Numbered from the stretch's first letter, positions 22,050 to 33,299 are shown. The stretch is 64,000 bases of DNA from Thinopyrum elongatum (GCA_011799875.1 CM022300.1:107273201-107337200); one strand, 5' to 3'. Notes: generated by a model not told the origin, from the sequence alone. Numbers and translations are program-made.

Positions 22050-22790
22050 TGGTCGCGCTAATCCTTCAAGGTAGTTTGCATTGTGTTTAATTAGCAGAAC
22101 GATGCGTGTTATCAAACCATCTTAGGGCTAGTGCACTGTCTTGTGTGGGTGGTACTTGCTACTTTTGTTTGATAGTGAATCATGCGAACCCTCTCCGAGT
22201 TATGGAAACAGATGTATCCTCACCAGCTTTTGATGTAATATATGGCATGCTTAGATGTAAGTTTGAATTGTTTATCATATCAGCAGGGCTTGTTTGATGA
22301 TTCTTGGTGTTAGTAGGCTAGGTATTGTGCGAGCTATAGTACTTGCAAACACTCACCGAAGAGAAACATTGGGGCTGATGAGCTCATGGTACGCTTATAG
22401 GTCTGATCCGTCGTCGATCGGCCAATAGCGCAAGCTCCTAAAATTATAGGCTTAGCGATCGATCAGACAATAGTCCACAATTATACATTAAGTCACATCA
22501 AACTCAAAGAGTTGGTTCATGGTACATTCACATTAATAGACAGCAAAATTGGCACGTACTTGTAACATGCGTGAATGTGTAATTTTTTTGTTGGAAGCGT
22601 GAATGTGTAGTGACGTTGTACTTTCGGAGTGGCTACAGAGAGTGTGTACATGTGCTAGAGGGGTTGTGGGATGGAGAGAGATCTAGAGAGAGAGAAAGAC
22701 CCTAAATTTCTTTCTACTCCTAATCGTTAGATTGACAAAGGATATTTCCTAAGAACACAAAATCATAGCAGTACAGAGACGTACAAATCC
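22050..22790. other. Intergenic stretch, no gene seen
   Basis: AT-rich 3' flank of the preceding gene, then a short GA-rich tract at 22,670-22,705. No repeat or gene is recognised. Confidence 0.4.
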
Positions 22791-22791
22791 T

Positions 22792-24035
22792 AGGCGGGCT
22801 AGTTTGGCCTAGTGGGTTTCAGTGATATGACGTGCTATAGTGTCGTCCAGTCTTCGCGTGTGGTAGCAGTATTGCGGGTACAATAAGTTTTCTTGAAGAA
22901 GCGGAATTCAACGAAGTCATGATGGTTCCTTCGTCTGACCAACTTAAAGTGGGAAAGGTTGGGCCTGCGCTACGACCGGGGTGGACCAGGATAATTTTGT
23001 GCATGGCAAGTGGACCAGGATGGTCGACGTCCCACATGTCGGCGAATGAAAGTATTCTTTCCAATATCGAGGACGAGCAAGGAGTATTCATTGTTTATTT
23101 TTTATGAAAGCTATTGTCTCCACTGTTACGACGGAGGAGTGTGAAACACGGCAGCCCAGTGAACTTGGCATGTGCACAACTCCCTCCTTCCTTATGTACC
23201 ATAGTGTTGACTATAAGGTTGGCTATAAGGTTACAACTTTTTCTCACTTTCTCTCTATCTATTTCCGCTCAAATGTTTTTTACCTTCTTTTTTTAGACAC
23301 AATTGTTTTTTATATCTTTTTTTTAGAATTAGTTTTTTTATACCTAGGAGCACGTGTAGAGACGGGATCTTGCAGAGCCTACTCCTTCACTTTTTCAATG
23401 CCTCTCTCCTCCACATAAGCGGGCATATAGCCCAGTATTGTACTTGCTATGAATGCGGGCAGCTGGCGACTGAGGGGGGAGTGCGCGCGGGAGGGAGTAG
23501 GGGTTTTCTGGTGGGCCAGGGCGGTCAGAAGCGGGCTTGGAAGCGGTCCAGACTCCCGTATGGCCCACCTCACATTATCACCATACTTCTTGGAGTCCGT
23601 GCGCGGCGGGCAGGCGGTCTCTTCTCCCTCCCCCGTCTCTCTTCTCAGCAGACGCCCGCCAAGCGATTAGATTTCGGCTATCGATGGTTTATTCAATTGC
23701 AGTCCCACATGTCAGTGAAAATGCAAGACAACGCGTGTCCCCTTTGGTGAGCGGTGTGAGAGCCGGACTGTTGGGGGTGCGACGTGAATGCGACAGGCGT
23801 GCTTTAAGTGTGCTGCCTTTTCCATTTGAACTTGCAAAGTGTAACACTTTCGTGCGATCGATCGATAGAAATCCAGAACAAAATGACGAGGGCGGGGCTT
23901 TCCCGCGCGTTAGGCGGGCTAGTTTGGCCTAGTGGGTTTGAGTGATATGACGTGCTACAGTGCCGTCCACTTGCTCCATTTTTATGTAAGCAAGTGTCTC
24001 CACTCTTACGTGGGAGGAGTGCGAAACACGGCGGA
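22792..24035. repeat. Local repeat Q copy 2 and flanking duplicated pieces
   Basis: 22,875-23,075 is repeat Q. GGCGGGCTAGTTTGGCCTAG followed by TGGGTTTSAGTGATATGACG occurs at 22,793 and again at 23,911, a direct repeat 1.1 kb apart. 23,120-23,165 and 24,000-24,030 share GAGTGYGAAACACGGC with 4030-4060. The ORFs seen at 23,104-23,932 overlap these non-coding repeats and change frame freely, so I do not call a gene. Confidence 0.5.
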
Positions 24036-24359
24036 TCTGATTTTGATCGAGGGATAACTGTTCCCTGCGAAATAATGGAGCACTGTTAGCGATTATAGCA
24101 TGATAGTTAGGGCATCTCCAGCGCTGGCCCACAAATTTACACCGGCATCTGTCCGAGGACACTGATGCCAGAGGATGCCATCCAATGCTGCCCGCATACC
24201 TTTCGACAACTATATGAACTAACGGGACAAAATTCATGCAAACAAAGCAAATTTCAAATTAACCGGATGAAATTCATTACATTTCAAAAACTTTTCCTAT
24301 AAACTGGACGAAATTCATTACATATTTCGCACAAACCATACTAAAACCTACTGTAAACC

Positions 24360-24837
24360 TAATCTAAACGATCGCTGGCGCCCGACCACCATGTCCGACC
24401 ATGAGCCCCGAGAACTGACGCTCCGGCTATTGCCTTTGCCTCCTCCTCATCCGCCTCGATAACCTCCTCCTCCGGAGCACAAGGTTCTGAAGATTTCCGC
24501 CTCCACGTCGCCGTCAAGCGGCTAATCGGCCGCCGATGTTTACCCCACCAAGCTTGGCGTCGATTGAGTGGAGGAGCGGTGGCCTTCCTGGGACCAAAGC
24601 GGCGGTGACCTACCATGTACTACTCTTCCTCGCTGCCGGCTGCACCCGCACACGCACGCCGGCTTCATGGTCGTGGCGGGGAGGGCGGCCGGGGGGCAGC
24701 CGGCGATGTCCTTCATCTGCTCCTCCGACAGTACGTCAAAGAGAGCTTTGGAGCGTGCCCGGAGTGGAGCCAGCGATGTCCTTCGTCTGCTCCTGCGGCA
24801 GTACATCCAAGAGAGCTTTGGAGCGCGAGGAGGCCAT
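24360..24837 (-). pseudogene. Small gene broken by a 70-bp tandem duplication
   Basis: The minus-strand ATG at 24,837 opens MASSRSKALLDVLP. A TATA-like TATATTAAC lies near 24,925 and a leader of about 90 bases follows. The first 70 bp after the start are duplicated in tandem (24,703-24,826), giving RSKALFDVL.EEQMKDIAG a second time. Because 70 is not a multiple of three, the frame is lost and a stop follows. Downstream, an acidic segment (EEEVIEADEEEAKAIAG) ends near 24,360. A 3' UTR-like AT-rich region continues to about 24,120. The family is unknown to me; it looks like a high-copy grass gene family of transposon type. Confidence 0.45.
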
Positions 24838-24899
24838 GGTTGGAGTGGTGCCGACAGAAGGAAGGGACTGGAGAAGAATGACTGTGGGTCTTTGGCTAT

Positions 24900-25270
24900 G
24901 GCTGGGGGCTGGGGCTGAAGTTAATATAGCGGGCGAATGGCAATGAGCCGCGGCAGACGGATGGATGGCTGGTGCCGGAGTAGTTTCGTCGGCAGCCGCG
25001 TGTCATTAATGTGGGCGGCGGACAAGCGGATGGCCATGGTGTCGTTAATGCAGAGTAGTCGCTTGCACCGGGATGCCGCGCGGGTGGCGCTCTCTCGGCC
25101 GTCACGCTGCTGCAATTCCGGCGCCAGTGAGAGGTCGCATCCGGCGTGAATGCGGCATTGACGTTCTGGAGCGACGGTGACCGTTTCAGGCGGGAAGCGC
25201 GCGCTAGCGATGGAAGGGGTTTCGGTAGGCCAGGGCGGTCAGACGCTGGCGTGGTGGTATATTGTTTTTG
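24900..25270 (-). promoter_or_regulatory. Promoter-like GC-rich region of the 24.4-kb pseudogene
   Basis: The sequence upstream of the minus-strand TATA is GC-rich and carries GCGCCAGTGAGAGGTCGCATCC near 25,120. A close relative (GCGCAGTGAGAGGTCGTGTCC) is found at the window start near 303-325. Confidence 0.35.
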
Positions 25271-25279
25271 TAGTTTGCA

Positions 25280-25890
25280 AAAGTACTCAATTAATGTGGC
25301 AGTTCACTTTTTTTCTATGATCAACATACACCCTACAAAGTACCGTGTTCAAATTTGGCGCTTCTCCGGGTTCATTTACCATATTTATGCCATTATGTGC
25401 ATTTTGTAGAAATTTACTACCACTATAAGAATTAACGAACATCTACATCATGCATATATGACTCAAAGCTTACATGCTATAGTGTGGTATTTATTCATAA
25501 TTTGGTTCCCAAATCTCATGTGTGCAATGCACGTGTACCTTACTAATAAACATAGTTTCTAGTGATATTATTTGTAGTTACATGCATCAACCAGGACGGA
25601 GGTGCACAAACATCAAATCCCAGCTACAGCTACACGGGTGTGATGATAGGGACTGTATAATCACCATATCTCGTATATAATGATCGGATTGACCGTATTC
25701 TTAAGTACAATGATCAAAGTGAACTATCAAGACAAGTTCGATGACCGCCAATGCATTTTACTCTGTAATAAATGACCAGGATTGAAGGGGAATCCAAATT
25801 TCCTTCGTCGTCTATCCTTGAGCTCTTGACAAACCAATGCACTATACGGTTGTCCGGCCACTCCGACCCAGAGCTCTCACCAAGCATCGT
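25280..25890. other. Intergenic stretch, no gene seen
   Basis: AT-rich, without visible repeats, then moderately GC-rich just before the ORF at 25,893. Confidence 0.4.
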
Positions 25891-25892
25891 TC

Positions 25893-26279
25893 ATGCCACC
25901 GCGCCGCACACTAACTGGTAAGGAAGCGATGGCATCCTGCCGCGCCGAGTTTCTCGCTGCCCACGACCGCACACAAAATGGTAGGGAAGCGATGGCATCC
26001 CGCCGTGCCGAGTTCATCGCCGCTCGCGACCTGACACCTACGTGGGCAGACTTTCAAGCTGCCAAGGCCGAATGGGCGGTAGAGCAAGAGGCGGCCAAAG
26101 CTGCACAGAGGGAGCGGAAAAGGCAGAAAGCACTCAAGAAAAGAGAGGCCCGCCGCCGAAAGAAAGAAGAGGACGCACGTGCTGCTGCGGAGAGCTCGGC
26201 AGAGATCCAAGCACGGTGGGGTGTCGCCGACAAAGCCGGGAAGGAGAATGACGGTGTCTGGCCAGCATGTGAGAAGTAG
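25893..26279 (+). CDS. Hypothetical basic/acidic helical protein (128 aa)
   Basis: An uninterrupted ATG-to-TAG frame. The N-terminal 50 residues hold two copies of a 20-22 residue unit (GKEAMASCRAEFLAAHD and GREAMASRRAEFIAARD). The middle and C-terminal parts are Lys/Arg/Glu/Ala-rich with a strong helical, coiled-coil-like bias (residues 60-105, RKRQKALKKREARRRKKEE). No transmembrane segment, signal peptide or known domain is seen. It could be a nuclear protein fragment or a truncated exon. Gene context is poor: there is no clear promoter, and repeat Q copy 3 follows about 280 bases downstream. Confidence 0.4.
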   Translation: MPPRRTLTGKEAMASCRAEFLAAHDRTQNGREAMASRRAEFIAARDLTPTWADFQAAKAEWAVEQEAAKAAQRERKRQKALKKREARRRKKEEDARAAAESSAEIQARWGVADKAGKENDGVWPACEK

Positions 26280-26384
26280 TAGTACTAGTAGTTAGTGTGT
26301 GTGTCTCTGTCGCCCGTACGTTTGTTTAATTAATTATGAGCATGTACCAGTACTAGTTACTACTATAGTTTTTAGAGCAAATTA

Positions 26385-26537
26385 CCAGTACATTAGCCTA
26401 GACTCAATGGAAAAATTTCTATCCTATGCATCAAATGGCATCTCTTTCTCTATAGGAATTGAGATGCATGTCATCTCACTTCCTATGATTTTCATATTCC
26501 TATAAAATTCCTATCCTATGAGCCAAAGGAGGCCTCC
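26385..26537. mobile_element. MITE fragment with CCTAT/ATAGG ends
   Basis: ATTTCTATCCTATGCATCAAA on the left and AAATTCCTATCCTATGAGCC on the right, with TCTATAGGAATTGAGATG inside. It is related to the degraded piece at 500-725. The last word, AAAGGAGGCC, is the GGCCTCCTTT end of a common grass hAT-like MITE. Confidence 0.5.
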
Positions 26538-26554
26538 GCTGGAGTACAGTACTA

Positions 26555-26960
26555 CTATAGCTAGCAGTATTGCGGGTGCAGTAGTTTTCTTCAAGAAGCG
26601 GAATTCAATGAAGTCATGATGGTTCCTTCGTCCGAGCAACTTTACAGTGGGAAAGGTTGGGCCTGTGATTTAACGGCTCATTAGTCATTATTACTGCGGC
26701 GCGACGACCGGGGTGACTCTCCCTTGGAGTTCTGCGTGCATGGCAAGTGGACCAGGATGGTCGATGTCCCACATGTCGGCGAACGAAAGTATTCTTTCCG
26801 ATATCGAGGAGCAAGGAAACCGCGTGGTATAGTATCACTGCTGATTTATATTTATTTTTTATTTTTGATGAAAGCTAGCGTTTCAACTCTTACGACGAAG
26901 GAGTGCCAAACACGGCACATGCTGGATGTCCCACACATCAGCGAAAGAAGTGGGACATGA
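26555..26960. repeat. Dispersed local repeat Q, copy 3
   Basis: Same order of motifs as 22,875-23,075, starting AAGAAGCGGAATTCAAYGAAG. A second partial GATGTCCCACACATCAGCGAA lies at 26,927-26,947. Confidence 0.65.
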
Positions 26961-27278
26961 ACAGTGTGGTAGAGCGTCTACACTTCTTCCACTTCTAGGT
27001 CAGAGACCACACGTAGTACTAGTAGTATGAACGATACAAAGTGCGACCCGGAGAGAAAGACGCGTCTAGTTGGAAGGTCTCGGGCCATACACGTAAACAA
27101 ATATAAAACCTAATATGTGCCTCCAATTAATATAGCAGTAGAGTACTTAGACACGTACATCATAATATCACCGTGCATTGCACGTACAACATTTAGTGGT
27201 AGTAAGAGACAAATGCCTATATGCAACGCATGTTCATACTATTTGTGCCTTTCTACTTCACTTACTGTGCTACATTAC

Positions 27279-27836
27279 TCAGGTTTGTACATCCCTGGGT
27301 ACATGTCCGTCTCGTAGTTCCAGTCCCACATGTTCTTCATGGATGGAACGATCCATAACGGTGGGCAACGGGAGTCCATACAATCGCAGCTTCTTAAGTG
27401 TGGCTCCCCACGATGGAGACTCATCCAAACTGAAGCGACATAGATCAGGGATAGGGGCATTCAAGATATGAATCCGTCGGTGCGCAATGAAAACGCACCC
27501 GTTCTTCATGAATAGCAGGCCGTCGGCATCGTGCACGGAAGGTGGCATCGTTTGCACTATGGGGTAGTTGTCCCCGATGAAAATCGAGTACTCTTCAAGT
27601 GTGTTTATCCGCACCTAGGTAGCATCACGGGGGTCGAACACGCCGCCGTCCATCTGGTACACCTGGCATCTCAAACCTGGATACATGCTGACGTGCATGG
27701 TTATGGTCCATGCAGTATAATAAGGTAACGTAAGCAAGGGATACGGATTAAAATAAAATACTTTATATTGCTTATTTCTATGAGGGGGAACGGAAGCAAT
27801 GTATAGACCAGCTACGGCACGGGCGACGACAAACAA
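27279..27836 (-). pseudogene. Gene fragment, possibly DUF295/KIB1-like, with an internal stop
   Basis: Minus-strand frame with AWTITMH, LRCQVYQMD, FDPRDAT, then a TAG at 27,615-27,617 and, in the same frame, VRINTLEEYSIFIGDNYPI, FMKNGCVFIAHRR and DLCRFSLDE, ending DVQT at 27,279. The order of hydrophobic strands and the 'GDNY' motif recall the C-terminal propeller of grass F-box DUF295 proteins; this is family-level resemblance only. The N-terminal part and any F-box are missing. A homologous fragment lies in the opposite orientation at 345-460. Confidence 0.45.
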
Positions 27837-28088
27837 TTTGAGAGTGTTACCTGGGCCATGTACATTAATTAAAGTAGGAGTAGTTTTGTTTGATGGGATT
27901 ATGGCTACCTAGCTAGTACTACACGGAATTGAAATTGCTAAGTCCTTTATAGTTTATACAACTGGCATTATAAAGTTGCATAGATGACTATCCCAATCAA
28001 TAAAAAAAAGGAAAGAACTACTCCTGCTCCTGGAGTACAAAGAGACATGTACTGAAATGTTATAAGATGACATGACAATAAGATGTGG

Positions 28089-28260
28089 GAGACGAAGATG
28101 AACAAGGGAAGGCCTTATCAGCAAATGTGGAGAGGGGTGCGGGTATCTTTTTGCAAAATTGCCATAGTTTGCTTTCTATCCGTCAAATATAGATCGGACG
28201 GTCTATATTGCAGGATGCCAGGCACACCATCATAACCAACTCGGTTTTTTATATTTTATT
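28089..28260 (-). mobile_element. Truncated Helitron-like copy
   Basis: Its reverse complement matches 18,540-18,720 (TTTTTGCAAAATTGCCATAG, CACACCATCAT-ACCAACTC) but lacks the hairpin end. It directly abuts the next copy at 28,272, so two copies are in tandem. Confidence 0.6.
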
Positions 28261-28271
28261 ATTATTTATTA

Positions 28272-28515
28272 CAAGCAAGATGCCCGTGCGTTGCACGTAA
28301 CATCAAGATGCATTTGTATGAGTAGTTTATCTTGTGAGAGAAAAGGATGAATGAGGCAAGGCCTTATTTGCAAATGTGGAGAGGGGTGTGGGTATCTTTT
28401 TGCAAAATTGTCATAGTTTCCTTCCTATCCGTTAGATATAAATCGGACGGCCTATATTGCAGGATGGCACGCACACCATCATCACCAACTCTGTTATTTT
28501 ATAAGAGTAGAGAGA
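28272..28515 (-). mobile_element. Helitron-like copy with terminal hairpin
   Basis: On the minus strand it ends CGTGCAACGCACGGGCATCT then TGCTTG. The five-base stem CGTGC/GCACG is perfect here, unlike in the copy at 18.5 kb. The terminal CTTG departs from the usual CTRR. The beginning matches TCTCTCTACTCTTATAAA. Confidence 0.6.
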
Positions 28516-28519
28516 TACA

Positions 28520-29110
28520 TAGATAGATTATTATTATTATAAGAGTAGACATAGAGATTAGGGAGCTGGCGGGTGGTTCGTTGTACGGCACGTTCGCGTC
28601 CATCCACTAGCCCGGAATTAAAGCACGCACGACATTTACAGCGACTGGGATTAGTTGTTTTCCGGACGCATGGACCAACGCGGACTAGCGGACCTGGTCG
28701 CCCTTTTTCGAGCACGCCTTGGACAAGTACGTGCATGACATGCATGCATGCAAATCTTGCGTGACCAAACCGTGCGAAGCGGAGCGGTAGGCTGTCGAAC
28801 TGCAGCCTGCATGTTGCAGCCATGTCATCCACACGCAACCTAAAGGCCAATTCATACTCCGCTGGACTATACTTTACTACTATGCATTGTTTGGCACGAA
28901 CGTTCCTTGCAGCTCGTGCTGCAACAGGCGTACTCCACAGCCCGCTTCCCTTCTCCTTCCTCTTCCATCGCCCGCGCACATCCGCGGGAAGCGACCGGTC
29001 AACCCTTATATAGGAGTGCTAGCACAAATAGATGCATGCATGACCACTAAAATTTCCTTTCTTTATCTCTATGAAATAACTATGGCGTGAAACTCAAAGC
29101 CCTTTAAGCC
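28520..29110. other. Intergenic stretch, no gene seen
   Basis: Moderately GC-rich, with CATGCATGCATG palindromic words near 28,735. The overlapping opposed ORFs have no recognisable content. Confidence 0.35.
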
Positions 29111-29363
29111 TGAGTATAATGGAAATCATCGTCCTCCTCTGGCTCCGCTTCGCCCGCGTCGTCGTCCTCCTATTTCGGCTCCGCGTCGTCGTTCTCCTCC
29201 TCCGGCTCCGCGTGCTGCTTCGCCTCCAATGCCTCCTCGTCTGGCTCCGGCTAGTCCAGACTCCGGAGGCAGGGCGGCTGCGATCCGGGCTTCGCGCCGC
29301 CTCTAGATCAAAGCACTGCTCCGGCGGGAGCATGGCGTATGTCGTTACCTCCGGCCGGGTCAT
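29094..29363 (-). pseudogene. Small GC-rich minus-strand ORF of transposon-gene type
   Basis: An ATG at 29,363 starts MTRPEVTTYAMLPPEQCF and continues Arg/Ser-rich. The antisense strand is a run of GGCTCCGCGTCGTCGTCCTC-type triplets, so the Arg-rich tail is probably out of frame; the frame giving an acidic EEDDD stretch would be the more usual one. Composition and position resemble the pseudogene at 24.4 kb, but no direct match is seen. A TATTTAAG-like box lies upstream near 29,445. Confidence 0.3.
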
Positions 29364-29856
29364 GGCTATCGGGCGACGGCGACCAGAGAAGAGGCGGCGG
29401 GAGGGGAATGAATGCAGCTACTGTTTGGGTTCGCCGTCCGGCTTAAATAAATGTGCACCATCACGTGTAACCGCGGGTGCACAAATTGTAACATACGGGT
29501 CTGCTTAGGGGGCATCACGTAACTGGTATGTGTGTGAGATTCTGAGAGACAGAGTGCGTGTGTGCGACTCTACTCTTCGGACATGTACTCCACCTTTTGC
29601 ATCGGGATATAAGTATAATGGTATTACACTTTAGCTTGTGATTTACGTGGCCATGTTAACGTGGTTGTGTAAAAAAATGTCACTTCCTGCTCATGATTTG
29701 CGTTATATAATTATAAGAACTTTGCTAACTACTAAAATAAAGTGGAATTTGTCCATGTTATATAAGTAAATTAAGGTGATTGTTTATCATACGGGTAAGG
29801 TTGCACGAAGGGTGGTAGGAACAAATGCTCCACCTAGAGCATGTGTGTGTGAGATG

Positions 29857-29898
29857 GAGTCTTAATGTGTGTGTGTATGTGTGTGTGTGTGTGTGTGA
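29857..29898. repeat. (GT)n microsatellite
   Basis: GTGTGTGTGTATGTGTGTGT and similar pure GT runs. Confidence 0.9.
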
Positions 29899-30609
29899 AG
29901 CGGAGTCTTCGGTGGCGAAAGTAATTTAAGTGTGTGTGGCTTCATCGTAGAGAGGTGATGTGTATGGCAGAGGCCACCAACGAGGGGTGCGAGAGAGAAG
30001 AGGCCCGTAAAGAGGGAAGAGAAGGCGTGTGCGCGTGAGAGGAGTCGACATCGAGATAACGTGTTTGTTCGAGAGACACCAAGGAAGACTACTATATATC
30101 GATGGTGCATGTAGGCAGGAATTAAATGAAGGGATGGTCTTATTGGTTTCGGGGATATAAGGGAAGAGTGAGAGAGGGGGTAGCTAGAAGGAGATTGTTA
30201 AGTGTGAGTGTCTGTTTTAGAGAGGAGACCCATCCAGGCGGAAGTCATGTGCACACAAGAAGAGAATGATTCGATGTGGGGTTAGGGCTGAAGGTAATTA
30301 ACTATGTATGGAGACATAGGAGACCTTGAACGTGCATGTGCGAGAGGTATACATGTATACGTGGGATGTGTGTGTGTGCGCGCACACGCATGATCGAGAT
30401 AAAAGAAAGAAGACATAAGTCATAAGATCAACGACATGGGAGAGACGGATCGGTATGACAATATGCATGCATGTGAGAGTGGCGGGAAGAAGGCTCGATA
30501 ATTGAGCATGTGTTTTTGTCTTTAGGAGATAGTGGCGTGGGCTGGAGCATCCATCTATGGCGAGCAGAGAGAGTGAGACACAACGATTGTGCTAAAGAGA
30601 TCAACCTAT

Positions 30610-31040
30610 AGGTGCATGTATAGAGAGACAGATATAGTGTGCGTGATAGGAAGCAAGAGTGCGTGCGAGAAAGAAAGGTTGACGGAGAAACTGCAGATAG
30701 ATAGAGAGATAGAGATGCTAGCTAGAGGGACATCGGCTAGTTTGTGTGTTAGAGATGACCGCCCAGTGGTTTAGAGGGGTGAAGTTATGTGTGTGTGAGA
30801 GAAAGATAAAAAGAGGGTGCATGACTGCATGTAGAGAGAAACATATATAGTGTGCGTGATCGGAAGCAAGAGTGAGGGCGAGAAAGAAGGTTGATGGAGA
30901 AACAGATAAATAGAAAGATAAAGATGCTAGCTAGAGGGAGATCGGCTAGCTAGTGTGTGTTTTAGAGATAAGAGTCGAGTGGATCAGAAGGCTGAGTTAT
31001 GTGTGTGGGTGTGAGAGAGATAGAGAGAGGGTGCATGTGA
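30610..31040. repeat. Tandem duplication, two units of about 213 bp, GA-rich
   Basis: The first unit has ATAGTGTGCGTGATAGGAAG and GAGATGCTAGCTAGAGGGAC; the second has ATAGTGTGCGTGATCGGAAG and AAGATGCTAGCTAGAGGGAG. Spacing is 213 bp. It lies in the GA/GT-rich block (29,530-31,250) that parallels 7240-8560. Confidence 0.75.
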
Positions 31041-31259
31041 GTCACATACAAACAAATATCAGAGAGAAATGAGATCCCGAGAGACGGAGTTTTGTGTTTG
31101 TGAGAGAAAAAGATATTTCACAAGGAGAGTGATAGCTAGAGAGACATATCAGGGAACGCGAGATATCCGAGAGACGATGAAGGCGTATAGGTCTAGAGAG
31201 ATATACAAGCATGAGTGATAGCTATATGAGACGAATATCTGGATTAAAGGGGATTCAAA

Positions 31260-31895
31260 TATTTAAACTAGAGATCACGACATCGATAATATCATAACGA
31301 AAATTGGTCTATCAAACATGCATATTCATTTGAATTTGGGGACATGTGTAATGTTATATAGTTTATCAATATTAGTGATTCATAGATTCTTTAATTAGAG
31401 ACAATGCATGGTTTATATGCAATTAATGTCTAAATGGGATTACACTATATGTTGCGTGTGTCAAACACATTATACATGTTTGAGAAGTAAAAAAAAACCC
31501 GCATGAAACACACATTAATTGGAGACAGTTAGCGAGGAATGCATACATTGGATTTCAACATAAAGTGGTTTCAAATATTTGAAAATCCAAATTAAGATGG
31601 ATCCAGCCTTATGAATCTGAGATCATGCCATTTGTAAACCATATTTATGTATAAAGGGTGTTGTGCTTTTGAAAGTATATATAAAAAAATGATGTATATA
31701 GATTTGTATTCGAATACAAAATGGATGCTGCCCGAAAAAAATAGAAACTGGATTCGAATTGAGTTGGCATGGTAAACGTGCACTCTTTCTCTGCAAAAAA
31801 TTGAACAAAGCGGGGAAACTCGCTGTAACCGCCCGAAACCAAAATCTGTGAGATGGAAATTACTGGCTATCCCTGACACGCAAAGCCTATCGGCT
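31260..31895. other. AT-rich stretch, no gene seen
   Basis: Unrepetitive AT-rich sequence before copy B. The minus-strand ORFs here are short and aromatic-rich from AT bias. Confidence 0.4.
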
Positions 31896-32879
31896 CGATT
31901 TCTATAGGTTTTGATAGGGGTAGGCTTATAATTTCACTCAAACGTGACATAACCACCTCCGCCTCTCACCTCCCCGGATTCATACATGGTGGGCGCCAAA
32001 ACACAGTTTCTCCTCGGTCAAAATTGCCTCTCACCTCCCTCCCCGATTCATACACGGTGGGCGCCAAAACAAACTCTCCTCGGCCGAAATCTCCATCGGC
32101 AAATATTCGGTGTATGCGAGATTACCGTCCTATCCCCAACCGACTAATATTGCTGTGATGTAGGAAATTTTAAACGGGGGCTAAGTTTGTAAATTTCCTC
32201 GCCTTTGAGACAAGCGCGCCCTGAAGACATGGTTCCCCCCTTCCTCTCTCCCTCCTTTTCCCCATTCGTACTTCGTGGGCTCCAAAATACTCTCTCCACC
32301 GCAGTCTCCTCCGTCCGCCACCCAATCCACCACCGTCCTCCTCCACCATGCCGAAGTTGATACCCCGACGCCATCGTCCATTACAAGAGATCGACCTCTC
32401 TCATCCATGGCTTCAGACCAGGATCCTTGCATCGCGTCCTCTCGCTTCATCCGCATTGCCGTCCACCTTGCTAAGGCCGCTCGTACGACCATCTCGTCCA
32501 CCGCATCAGGATATTTCCCTCGCCGCCACCGTCTGCCCTCCTAGATCTGCTTCCACGCCGCCGACAGCCATCGCTACTGTAGCACCCTCAACACCTCAGC
32601 AGATGCTTACACGGCGCCACACCAGAGGCGGTACTCTTTCGTATCTGTTCAAGTTATTTATCTCAGCAAGAAAATAGATCGACACTGCTTTACTATGATT
32701 TCTTGTCCATCACTTAGAATCTTACATGTTAGTTGAAACCAAACATTGGTTGCGAAGTTGCCTTTGTCCGGTTTGCACCTTCAGATCCGCCATGGCACGC
32801 GCACCACTATACTCGCAATGCTTATGGTTTTCCCCTTTTGTATTCCACATTAGCTTAAATGACAGTCGACTGAATTTCA

Positions 32880-33185
32880 AATTGGGGTCAGTCCATTTTT
32901 GGGAGTTCGCTGGAGGGAAGGAAGGGGCTCGCCGGAGGGCTGCCCCATTATCTATCTTAGGGTTTCGGGTGGGGACCGTGGTTGTGGGGGGCTATCGTCG
33001 GGCTATGGTGGGGCCTCACCGGAGGCAAAACTCGCCGCGGGTGGGGGTGGGGTTAGCTAGAGGGATGGCTGGGGGCGGCGGAAGACCGGAAGTGGTGGGC
33101 GGTTCAGGGGAAGGCAGGGTCCGGTGGTTCGGCCGGAGGCCCGTGCAGTGGTCTTTAGGGGAAGAATAAGAGGCGAGGAAGAAGA
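32880..33185 (-). pseudogene. GC-rich gene-like fragment inside copy B only
   Basis: This segment is absent from copy A. The plus strand is G-rich (GGGTGGGGACCGTGG, GCGGGTGGGGGTGGGG), so a gene would read on the minus strand. There, CCCGAAACCCTAAGATAGAT and Pro/Ser-rich sequence look like a leader or first exon of a grass gene. No domain is seen. It may be captured host sequence. Confidence 0.35.
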
Positions 33186-33299
33186 AGGGTTAGGAGATGT
33201 AGGATCTTCATCCAACCACCTGAAATGGTCGACTAACCCAAATGAGGAAAGTCAGGCGACTTGCATGTAGACATTCCCATATATTCAGTACCATTATTG

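Noticed and set aside
23104..23932. Several overlapping plus-strand ORFs
   Set aside because: They cover non-coding local repeats shared with 4 kb and 26 kb, and the frames are not conserved between copies.
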